Translations under genes and position numbers: made by a program | Notes under the pieces: generated by a model | The model's input: only the letters and a program-made list of their open reading frames with translations | Databases searched by the model: none | Told to the model about the DNA's origin: nothing | Shown here: positions 1 to 5,814 of the stretch, in pieces | Layout: the number at the start of each line of letters is the position of its first letter | How positions within the stretch are numbered: the first letter of the stretch is position 1 | Assembly (NCBI GenBank): GCA_013331225.1 | Contig: DUGV01000219.1 | Location: 216-9,286, forward strand | Direction: 5' to 3' | From: Methanolinea sp. | GTDB taxonomy: Archaea > Halobacteriota > Methanomicrobia > Methanomicrobiales > Methanospirillaceae | Length of the DNA stretch: 9,071 nt

Positions 1-86
1 TCCACCGGGTACTCCCTCACTGCCTCCAGTTCCTGCCGTCGATCAAAAATCCGCTTCTGAAACAGCGGGAGAAGCACGGGAGTCAT
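1..86 (-). CDS. Unidentified protein, N-terminal 28 codons only
   Basis: Reading leftward from an ATG at 84-86, 28 codons stay open to the window edge, so the 3' end of the gene lies outside. The peptide begins MTPVLLPLFQKRIFDRRQEL and continues with charged, helix-like sequence. There is no signal peptide and no motif I can assign. An in-frame TGA at 108-110 lies 21 bases upstream with no alternative start between, so this ATG is the only conventional choice. The ribosome binding site is poor (AGAGAA only). It lies 76 bases beyond the arcA stop on the same strand and could be the third gene of the arc transcript. The reading frame is too short to exclude chance. I cannot name a family. Confidence 0.4.
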   Translation of the reverse strand, partial: MTPVLLPLFQKRIFDRRQELEAVREYPV

Positions 87-162
87 CGTTCTCTGGAGAA
101 GTGTCTGTCACCCGTGATGAAAAAGCAATGAGATCAAAGATGCCGGGGAGTGATTTCAGGAG

Positions 163-1422
163 TCAGATCGGGTCTCTCTTGAGGGGGCAGGTCAGGCAGT
201 GCCCGCCTCCGCGTCCCCTCGAGAGCTCTGATCCCGCAATCTCGATGACATCGATCCCGGCCTTCTCGAAGTTCCGGTTCGTGCAGGTATTCCTGTCATA
301 CGCCACCACCCGGCCGGGCGCGATTGCAAGGACATTGTTGCCGTCGTCCCACTGCTCCCGTGCGGCCTGGTACTCATCGCCGCCGGTGGGAATGACCAGG
401 AGACGCCCGACTCCGAGGGCGTCGGCGACTGCCCCGAGGAAGTCCTCCTCGCGGGTCACCTCGAAGATCCTTTCCCCTTCCCCGGGGCGGATGGAGAATG
501 CCCTGATTTTTTCGACGACCTTCGGGAATACCGTGACCGTACTCTCGTCAAGCATGGTACAGACCGTGTCAAGGTGCATGTGCGCCCGATCGTGGCTCAT
601 CTGGGCTACGATGATCCTCTCCACCGCGCCTGACATAAGAAGCACCCGGGCAAGCTCTTCGACCATGGGCCCTCCCGTCCTCTCGCCCATCCCGACAAGG
701 AGCGTATCCCTGCCGATTGGCATGATATCCCCCCCTTCCATCGAGGCTGTTGCGGATGACGCAGGAGGCGCGGCATTCCCGTGATCGAGACAAGAGTACC
801 ACGTCCGGATACCGCCATTTGAGAAGAGCGGGTGGAAGCGATAGATTGCCGCGGTGTTAACCACCTCGGCCCTTCGTGCCGGCCAGAACATGGGGTTCAG
901 TGTGAACCCCCCGCATATCCACGAAGAAGTGTCGCGGGTGTACAGGGTGTTCGGGAGCGGGGGGAGGATGAAGGAGTCGGGGTCCGATGCCGCGACCTGG
1001 AGTGACGATCTGGTCATCCCCTCGAGATAGATACACTCGAGCTCGCTCCGTGTGAGTCCCCCGATGAGGTGCTCTGCCAGTGCGCCGGGCTCCATTTCCA
1101 TGAGGCACGCCCTCACCGACCCGCACGCGGAACGCCCGACTGTCATCGGGTGTACGGCCCTCTCGATCACCCACCTCCGGGCCTCTTTGCCTGCGAGCAC
1201 GTCCGCAAGGAGTGAGGCGAGACGATACACCCGGACCCCCTCCTCTTCGAGTACCCGCACAAAGGCATCGTGCTCCTCCATCGCCCTCTCCACCCAGAGG
1301 ACGTCGTCAAAGAGGAGGTCCTGGTGGTTCCCCGGTGTGAGCCTCCTTGCGCTCAGGTCCGGCCTGTGGACGAGCACCTTCCGCAGCCTTCCGACTTCCG
1401 AATATACCCCGAATTCCGACAT
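163..1422 (-). CDS. arcA: Arginine deiminase
   Basis: Arginine deiminase (EC 3.5.3.6) hydrolyses L-arginine to L-citrulline and ammonia in the cytoplasm, the first step of the arginine deiminase (ADI) pathway. The 419-residue length matches the family. The N-terminus has the typical [18 protein letters not shown] opening. The guanidino-modifying catalytic set is complete: D164 in YTRDTS, E229 in MEGGD, H283 and D285 in HMHLD, and the nucleophile C409 in [10 protein letters not shown] near the C-terminus. The GGFTLNPM segment (171-178) is also typical. The ATG at 1420-1422 is preceded by TGAGG (1430-1434) with 7 bases of spacing. That site lies inside the last codons of arcC, whose stop is 2 bases away, so translational coupling is likely. 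An agmatine or other amidinotransferase-fold enzyme is unlikely given the full-length ADI-type match and the arcC neighbour. No ornithine carbamoyltransferase is visible in the window. Confidence 0.96.
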   Translation of the reverse strand: MSEFGVYSEVGRLRKVLVHRPDLSARRLTPGNHQDLLFDDVLWVERAMEEHDAFVRVLEEEGVRVYRLASLLADVLAGKEARRWVIERAVHPMTVGRSACGSVRACLMEMEPGALAEHLIGGLTRSELECIYLEGMTRSSLQVAASDPDSFILPPLPNTLYTRDTSSWICGGFTLNPMFWPARRAEVVNTAAIYRFHPLFSNGGIRTWYSCLDHGNAAPPASSATASMEGGDIMPIGRDTLLVGMGERTGGPMVEELARVLLMSGAVERIIVAQMSHDRAHMHLDTVCTMLDESTVTVFPKVVEKIRAFSIRPGEGERIFEVTREEDFLGAVADALGVGRLLVIPTGGDEYQAAREQWDDGNNVLAIAPGRVVAYDRNTCTNRNFEKAGIDVIEIAGSELSRGRGGGHCLTCPLKRDPI

Positions 1423-1424
1423 GC

Positions 1425-2360
1425 CTATGCCTCAGTCTCTCCTGACCCTGCCGCAGACACCTGGGTCCCTGCATCCCCAAGGACCAGTCCCCTGATATCG
1501 GAGAGCGCCCCAATCGCTGCCCGGCTCCCCGTCGCGTCAACAAAACTGCACGCCGCCTCCACCTTCGGGCCCATGGATCCCGCCGCAAAGTGATGCTTCC
1601 GGAGCCTTGCCGGGTTCGTGGAATGGATGAGGCGCGCCGAAGGGGTATTCCAGTCAAGGAACACACCCTCCACGTCAGTTGCCATCACAAGGAGATCCGC
1701 TTTGAGTTCCTCTGCCAGCAGCGCACTTGCGCGGTCCTTGTCAATCACTGCCTCGACTCCTGCGAGCACCCGCCTCCCGCCGGGGGCCGCGATAACAGGA
1801 ATACCCCCTCCGCCTGCGCAGATGACAATCGCACCATGGGAAAGAAGCCACCTGATCGGCTGGATCTCCACGATCCTCCGGGGAAGGGGTGAAGGCACGA
1901 CTCTTCGCCAGGCATTTCCGTCCCTTCGAAAGGTCCAGCCCTTCTCCCGCGATACCTGCTCCTTCTCATCCTCGCTGTAAACAGGGCCCACGAATTTGGT
2001 GGGGTGGAGAAACGCATGATCGTCCGGCTCGACCTCGACCATGGTGAGGATCGTGGCGCACGGTTGCGATGCGGGCAGGTTGCTCGCCAGTTCCTGCTCG
2101 ATCATGTAGCCGATCATGCCCTCGGTCTGTGCATCGAGGACATCAAGGGGATACGGCTCCACGGGCCGGTAACAGGCTGCCTGGAGCGCAAGGAGCCCCA
2201 CCTGGGGACCGTTCCCGTGGGTGATGACGAGTTCGTGGTCACCTGCCAGTGGGGCAATCAGCCTTGCCGCAACACTCACGTTCCCTCGCTGCACCTCCGC
2301 AGTCATTGGTTCGCCCCTCCTCAGGAGGGCATTTCCGCCCAGTGCAATGACGACCCGCAT
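1425..2360 (-). CDS. arcC: Carbamate kinase
   Basis: Carbamate kinase (EC 2.7.2.2) transfers phosphate from carbamoyl phosphate to ADP, giving ATP and carbamate; it is the energy-yielding step of the ADI pathway. From the chosen start the protein has 311 residues, normal for this amino acid kinase-fold family. Visible motifs are IALGGNAL (5-12), the glycine-rich [10 protein letters not shown] (46-55), AGGGGIPV (182-189), IDKD (206-209), MATDVEG (226-232) and the C-terminal [10 protein letters not shown] (261-270). I chose the ATG at 2358-2360 because [11 protein letters not shown] is the usual family N-terminus. In-frame alternatives are an ATG at 2397-2399 (13 residues longer) and a GTG at 2409-2411 (17 longer). 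The ATG at 2397-2399 has a GGTGA about 12 bases upstream and lies closer to the predicted TATA box, so it cannot be excluded. It is the first gene of the arcC-arcA operon. Confidence 0.95.
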   Translation of the reverse strand: MRVVIALGGNALLRRGEPMTAEVQRGNVSVAARLIAPLAGDHELVITHGNGPQVGLLALQAACYRPVEPYPLDVLDAQTEGMIGYMIEQELASNLPASQPCATILTMVEVEPDDHAFLHPTKFVGPVYSEDEKEQVSREKGWTFRRDGNAWRRVVPSPLPRRIVEIQPIRWLLSHGAIVICAGGGGIPVIAAPGGRRVLAGVEAVIDKDRASALLAEELKADLLVMATDVEGVFLDWNTPSARLIHSTNPARLRKHHFAAGSMGPKVEAACSFVDATGSRAAIGALSDIRGLVLGDAGTQVSAAGSGETEA

Positions 2361-2445
2361 GGTCCTTTCGTCCCCCGGCGGCCACCTCACTCTTCTCATG
2401 AGACCGGCCACTCACCCGTACAACCAGACTACCGTTTTCCTCTGG

Positions 2446-2454
2446 TAAATAAAT
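2446..2454 (-). promoter_or_regulatory. Candidate TATA box for the arcCA operon
   Basis: Read on the minus strand this is ATTTATTTA, close to the archaeal TATA consensus. It would place transcription start near 2420-2425, upstream of all three possible arcC starts. From there the leader is about 20 bases to the ATG at 2399, or about 60 to the preferred ATG at 2360. Match quality is moderate and no experimental support is visible. Confidence 0.4.
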
Positions 2455-2475
2455 GACTCCCAGACAACGGCCACG

Positions 2476-2567
2476 ACAAATTTGTGAAAAAAACCGTGAA
2501 TCATAGGTATTACCTCACTATTTGCGATCTTCTTGTGAAAATTCCTCCTCCACAACGACCGTCACAA
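2476..2567. promoter_or_regulatory. Divergent regulatory region with repeated TTGTGA motifs and palindromes
   Basis: Between arcC (minus) and ppk2 (plus) the sequence carries a 9-base direct repeat TTGTGAAAA at 2482-2490 and 2533-2541, 51 bases apart. A third TTGTGA core lies in inverted orientation (TCACAA, 2562-2567). The first copy overlaps a perfect 10-base palindrome ACAAATTTGT (2476-2485). Between them lies AGGTA-T-TACCT (2505-2515). These are plausible operator half-sites for a regulator acting on one or both divergent transcripts. This is inference: motifs this short in A+T-rich intergenic DNA also arise by chance, and no regulator gene lies nearby. Confidence 0.3.
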
Positions 2568-2644
2568 TTTCTCCCAACTGTATGCCAAGTGATAAAGGTT
2601 CGCCCTGCAAAGAGAGTAAATGCTGCACCAGCGAGATGTCACGC

Positions 2645-2652
2645 AGGGGATG
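2645..2652 (+). promoter_or_regulatory. Ribosome binding site deciding the GTG start of ppk2
   Basis: AGGGGATG resembles the archaeal GGAGGTGA site and lies 7 bases before the GTG at 2660-2662. The ATG at 2650-2652 inside this element is in another frame and opens only a shadow frame. The site therefore supports GTG as the true start. Confidence 0.6.
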
Positions 2653-2659
2653 AACACAG

Positions 2660-3553
2660 GTGATAAACGAACGGTATCTCAAGCGCATCCAGGTCAAACC
2701 AGGAATGAAGGTCAGGCTTGGCGAGTACTATACCGGCTGGGCCCAGAACGATGCCCTGAAGGAGGCAGGAAAAGAAGCGGTGAAAGAGCGTGCCATGGAG
2801 ATCCTCGAAGAGAACCGGGCGCAGCTCGCATCTGCGCAGGAACTCCTGTGGGCGAGCAATATCTATTCGGTCCTTATCATCCTCCAGGGGATGGACACCG
2901 CGGGGAAAGACGGCACCATCAAGCACGTGATGTCCGGGGTGAATCCCCAGGGGTGCAAGGTGCACAGCTTCCGGGTCCCCACCGACGAGGAGCTCGACCA
3001 CACGTTCCTCTGGAGGTACTGGAGAGCCCTCCCAAACCGCGGGGAGATAGGCATCTTCAACCGCTCCTATTACGAGGACGTCCTGGTGGTAAAGGTACAC
3101 CCGGAGCGGCTGGTCAACCTTCCTCCCGGGAAACGGGGGAAGAAGTTCTGGAACGCCCGTTACGAGGATATCAACGCGTTCGAGCGGCACCTTATACGGA
3201 ATGGCACTGTGATCCTCAAGTTTTACCTCCATATTTCTGAAGACGAACAAAAGAAACGACTCCTGGACCGACTCGAAGATGCGGAGAAGTTATGGAAGTT
3301 CTCCCTCTCAGACCTTGAAGAAAGGAAGTTCTGGGGTACCTATCAGGAAGCGTATGAGGATGCACTTACCATGACCAGCACGGAGGAAGCCCCCTGGTAC
3401 ATCATCCCCGCAGACCACAAGTGGGTCGCACGCACCCTGATTGCAGACATCATCACCACGCGAATACAATCCCTTGACCTTGCGTATCCCACGGTTTCAG
3501 GAGAGGCGATTGCACAGTTGAAGGATGCACGCCGCCAGCTGGAAGAAGAGTAG
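2660..3553 (+). CDS. ppk2: PPK2-family polyphosphate:nucleotide phosphotransferase
   Basis: Members of this family use inorganic polyphosphate to phosphorylate nucleoside mono- or diphosphates (AMP to ADP, ADP to ATP) in the cytoplasm. The 297-residue protein shows the single-domain PPK2 layout. After a helical N-terminal part there is a Walker A loop GMDTAGKDG (77-85), then the PPK2 segment HVMSGVNPQG (89-98) and a Walker B/lid region GIFNRSYYEDVLVVKVHPE (131-149). A basic lid helix follows (EQKKRLLDRLED, 196-207), then WKFSLSDLEERKFW (212-225). The NRSYYEDVLV signature, rather than DRSWYNR, resembles the group able to act on both AMP and ADP (class III); this assignment is by memory of the family and needs alignment. 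The start is GTG, supported by AGGGGATG. It is 17 bases ahead of the HNH-like gene and probably co-transcribed with it. I see no good TATA box upstream. Confidence 0.93.
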   Translation: MINERYLKRIQVKPGMKVRLGEYYTGWAQNDALKEAGKEAVKERAMEILEENRAQLASAQELLWASNIYSVLIILQGMDTAGKDGTIKHVMSGVNPQGCKVHSFRVPTDEELDHTFLWRYWRALPNRGEIGIFNRSYYEDVLVVKVHPERLVNLPPGKRGKKFWNARYEDINAFERHLIRNGTVILKFYLHISEDEQKKRLLDRLEDAEKLWKFSLSDLEERKFWGTYQEAYEDALTMTSTEEAPWYIIPADHKWVARTLIADIITTRIQSLDLAYPTVSGEAIAQLKDARRQLEEE

Positions 3554-3570
3554 ATTGGGGCGAAAAAGTC

Positions 3571-3975
3571 ATGGATCTCCAGGAATTCCTACACGTTCAT
3601 CCCGTCAAATCGAGGCTGCTGAAACTTGCTGCAGGCGGGGCGTGCGAGCATTGCGGAGAGACATACCCCCTTTCGCTCCTCGAGATGCACGTGATAGATC
3701 CCCGCACCGGTGCGGAAGGTGATCGTCCTGATATGCAGAAAGAATTGCTTATACTCTGCCCGGAATGCCACCGCTTCTTCCATGCAAGACCGGTCCAGAA
3801 ATCCGTTCAGCGGGAACTTGTCAGATATCGCCCCAAGGATGTGAAAGCTGCCATGAGGCGCATCCTGGGTACCCGGCCACGCACGTATGTCCCGCCAGAG
3901 ACCGATGATCCTGAAGCAATTTTTGCGGAGATGTTCGAGAGCGGGGCACTGGACCTCTGCCTGAACGGGGGTTGA
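3571..3975 (+). CDS. Small HNH-like zinc-binding protein
   Basis: This 134-residue protein has the zinc-knuckle arrangement of HNH (beta-beta-alpha-metal) nucleases: C25-x2-C28, then MHVIDP around H40, then LLILCPECHRFFH with C63, C66, H67 and H71. The C-terminal third (80-134) is charged and has no recognisable domain. Compared with the usual EvHHidP...NLvlLCxxCHxxxH pattern, the second histidine of the HH pair appears to be V41 and the motif asparagine appears to be E58. Nuclease activity is therefore doubtful; it may instead be a structural or nucleic-acid-binding zinc domain. The ATG at 3571 has only a distant GGGG about 10 bases upstream. It follows ppk2 by 17 bases on the same strand, suggesting a shared transcript, but no known functional link explains that. 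No role can be assigned with confidence. Confidence 0.8.
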   Translation: MDLQEFLHVHPVKSRLLKLAAGGACEHCGETYPLSLLEMHVIDPRTGAEGDRPDMQKELLILCPECHRFFHARPVQKSVQRELVRYRPKDVKAAMRRILGTRPRTYVPPETDDPEAIFAEMFESGALDLCLNGG

Positions 3976-4005
3976 GCGCACAGGACTGTTGGCTGGGACG
4001 AGGAG

Positions 4006-4011
4006 AAAAAA
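4006..4011 (-). terminator. Possible U-tract terminator for the minus-strand cheC/PRT transcript
   Basis: Six consecutive A on the plus strand (TTTTTT on the minus strand) lie about 55 bases beyond the stop of the phosphoribosyltransferase gene. They sit in the short gap between convergent genes. Archaeal termination often needs only a U-rich tract. There is no clear stem-loop, so confidence is low. No comparable T-run terminates the plus-strand ppk2-HNH transcript here. Confidence 0.3.
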
Positions 4012-4064
4012 TTAGGAGTGGGCAATCCGGAACACCGAGAGTCGCTCACGGATAGAGAAAAGGA

Positions 4065-4727
4065 TTAAAGGATGTTTTTCAGCCTGTAGCCATCCCCGGT
4101 CTCCTCGGCTATTCCTCTCTCTACCAGTTCCCTGGCCGCAAAGACCACGTCATCCATTCCAGGCCTCATGTGATACCTTTTATTGAGTGTCGACCGGATC
4201 TTTCCGGGAGTTGCCGATCTTCCGGTCATCACCTTCTCCACGAACCCCACCAGGTCTTCGTGCAAAGCCCAGGGATACACGATCCAGTGCCATTCGGGGA
4301 CCATTTTCGCGTAAAAGTCCGGAATGAACGTGGAGGTGGTCTTATGATGGAGCACGCCGGTCTTTATACTCCCGGGCCGAAGCGACTGCAGATATTCAAT
4401 TGCCGCAATCAGCGTCTTTCCGGTATCAGTCACGTCATCGACGACGAGAAGGTCCTGCCCCTCTACATCGACCGAAAGCGGGTAGCGGATGTGCGCTTCG
4501 CCGTAGCAATTGGCTGCCTCACCCCAGTGCTCGATCTTGATACTGGTAAGCGTCGTGATCAGCAGGGAGTCGCACACCACCCGCCCGGGAACGTAGCCGC
4601 CCCTGCCGATTGCAATGACAAGGTCCGGATGATACTTCCCCCTGATGCACTCGCCGAGGTCCTTTGAGAGCGCCACTGCTTCTTTCCAGGGAACAAGTTC
4701 TACTGCGAAAGATTCCGGGATCATCAT
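4065..4727 (-). CDS. Phosphoribosyltransferase with C-terminal winged-helix-like tail
   Basis: This is a type I phosphoribosyltransferase of the archaeal hypoxanthine/xanthine-type group (COG2236-like). Such proteins bind PRPP and either salvage purine bases or act as regulators. The PRPP loop LLVVDDVTDTGKT (93-105) is intact with both acidic residues D97-D98. An upstream GRGGYVPGRV (41-50) forms the usual glycine loop, and the WALHEDLV segment (153-160) fits the hood end of this group. Residues about 170-220 lie beyond the catalytic core; the run ARELVERGIAEETGDGYRLK resembles the recognition helix and wing of a winged helix-turn-helix. The start has two tandem ATGs (4725-4727 and 4722-4724), with AGGA four bases before the first. 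It lies 79 bases downstream of cheC on the same strand, and I find no convincing promoter between them. Substrate is not determinable from sequence. Confidence 0.85.
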   Translation of the reverse strand: MMIPESFAVELVPWKEAVALSKDLGECIRGKYHPDLVIAIGRGGYVPGRVVCDSLLITTLTSIKIEHWGEAANCYGEAHIRYPLSVDVEGQDLLVVDDVTDTGKTLIAAIEYLQSLRPGSIKTGVLHHKTTSTFIPDFYAKMVPEWHWIVYPWALHEDLVGFVEKVMTGRSATPGKIRSTLNKRYHMRPGMDDVVFAARELVERGIAEETGDGYRLKNIL

Positions 4728-4806
4728 ATATTCCTGAATCCCCTCTTGGATTTGAACTTTTCCGGCATTCAGGCGTGTGCCAGAGGGGGAAACATGTATG
4801 AATCAT

Positions 4807-5418
4807 TCATGAGGGAGAGAGTATCTTCTCCAGCATGCGGGATATTTTCTGGAGGGAGGGTTCGTCAAGAAAAATGAGAATGTTTCCAGAGATCCCGTGC
4901 TGTTCAGATTTGAGCGTGATTTGGAAGACAATGACATCGTCAGCGTCAACCCTCATCTGTGCAATCAGGGACTCGATGATTGCGTGTGCGATATCAATCA
5001 CAAGGACCGGGGGTGACGGGAGCAGCATGATCCCGAGGAGTTCGGACGATGCACAGAGGAAGGAGGAGATCATGATATTTCCGGTCTCAAGAAGTGCGCT
5101 CTGGTCCAAATCACCAAGAGGACGGTCTGTGTCGGGTAGCCCGCACATCATACTCGCGGTCCTGACCGCCGAGCCATCGGAGAACTGAAGGATTAAAAAA
5201 CCCCCTTCGGGGATGTCTCCCTGGAGCTGGAAGAGTACCATGGTGGAGACCTCCTCGCCGAGAATCGTCCCCACCTTGCCAATATCAACGATATTAATCT
5301 CAGGCACGCTCATGCCGATCTCACACCCGAGCATCTGCGAGAGTGCGGTTGCCGCGTGAGCGGCTCCAATATTGGTGAGTTCCTGTAGTGCGTCAAGCTG
5401 CTCGGCAGAGAAGGTCAA
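4807..5418 (-). CDS. cheC: CheC-family chemotaxis protein phosphatase
   Basis: CheC proteins dephosphorylate the response regulator CheY-P in archaeal and bacterial chemotaxis and work with the deamidase CheD. The 203-residue length is typical. Both copies of the phosphatase motif [DS]-x3-E-x2-N are present and intact: D9-E13-N16 in LDALQELTNIGAAHAATALS, and S107-E111-N114 in SALLETGNIMISSF. This predicts a catalytically competent protein rather than a structural relative such as the one-motif CheX type. The start is TTG at 5416-5418: no in-frame ATG or GTG lies near, the LQELTNIGAAHA helix must be near the N-terminus, and AGGCGGTG sits 4 bases upstream. A strong TATA box lies about 65 bases before the start. 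No cheY, cheA, cheD or receptor gene is in the window, so here it is an orphan. A related role with another receiver protein is possible. Confidence 0.9.
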   Translation of the reverse strand: MTFSAEQLDALQELTNIGAAHAATALSQMLGCEIGMSVPEINIVDIGKVGTILGEEVSTMVLFQLQGDIPEGGFLILQFSDGSAVRTASMMCGLPDTDRPLGDLDQSALLETGNIMISSFLCASSELLGIMLLPSPPVLVIDIAHAIIESLIAQMRVDADDVIVFQITLKSEQHGISGNILIFLDEPSLQKISRMLEKILSPS

Positions 5419-5422
5419 TCCA

Positions 5423-5430
5423 CACCGCCT
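5423..5430 (-). promoter_or_regulatory. Ribosome binding site deciding the TTG start of cheC
   Basis: AGGCGGTG on the minus strand differs from the archaeal consensus GGAGGTG by a single base within its GGCGGTG part. It stands 4 bases before the TTG codon. With no in-frame ATG or GTG near by, it is the main evidence for the TTG initiation. Confidence 0.6.
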
Positions 5431-5480
5431 GATAGGGAGATCGAACCGCGAAACATTCTTAGAAGGCGTTTATCAAGGCT

Positions 5481-5489
5481 TATAAAAAA
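5481..5489 (-). promoter_or_regulatory. TATA box of cheC
   Basis: TTTTTTATA on the minus strand is a near-ideal archaeal TATA element. It predicts transcription start about 25 bases downstream, near 5460, giving a leader of about 40 bases that contains the ribosome binding site. The same nine bases occur at 6964-6972 before the S-layer-like gene. Confidence 0.65.
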
Positions 5490-5814
5490 GCTGACGGTCA
5501 ATTCTATCTCATACTATTTTTTCTTTCACTCGTATTCCACATAACCCGAACCTATGAAATCTTACGCTGTAGAGAGTGGAGAGAGAATGTGTCCTTTTAC
5601 CCCTTTCTTCGAACAGACACTTCCACTGAATTTGGCGTGCACATCCGTTTCTTGATGCCTGTTGATTGTGAAGATTGTTTCCGAAGAATTAGATCTGTAT
5701 TATGCGGATCGATTCACGATATTGTCGATTCCAATAACCTCGCTTCTGCCCTGTGTCTGCATCTCCCTCGCCTGACACCAAGAGCATATACTATTGTGAT
5801 GCAGAGGTATTCGC
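5490..5814. other. Intergenic region upstream of the methyltransferase, no convincing gene
   Basis: This stretch is more A+T-rich than its neighbours. It contains a 33-codon open frame starting at ATG 5554 and ending at 5655, and another frame that opens upstream at ATG 5589 and continues into the methyltransferase. Neither shows a recognisable family or a good ribosome binding site, and the second is out of frame with a clear gene, so I treat both as chance. A TATA-like CATATACTA at 5785-5793 lies only about 22 bases before the methyltransferase ATG, which would imply an almost leaderless transcript and conflicts with the ribosome binding site there. No tRNA or structured RNA is evident by eye. 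Confidence 0.5.

Noticed and set aside
101..784. 227-codon open frame on the plus strand
   Set aside because: It lies wholly over arcA on the opposite strand, is rich in Ser/Arg/Pro as expected of an antisense shadow in G+C-rich DNA, and has no family features.
2620..3240. 206-codon plus-strand frame and the 203-codon minus-strand frame at 2639-3250
   Set aside because: Both are shadows of ppk2, whose Walker A, Walker B and lid motifs are unambiguous in the frame starting at 2660.
2660..3975. PPK2 plus HNH-like gene as an anti-phage defence pair
   Set aside because: PPK2 with intact motifs is a normal metabolic enzyme, the HNH-like protein seems to lack catalytic residues, and no other defence or mobility genes are near. 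Co-location alone does not support a defence claim.
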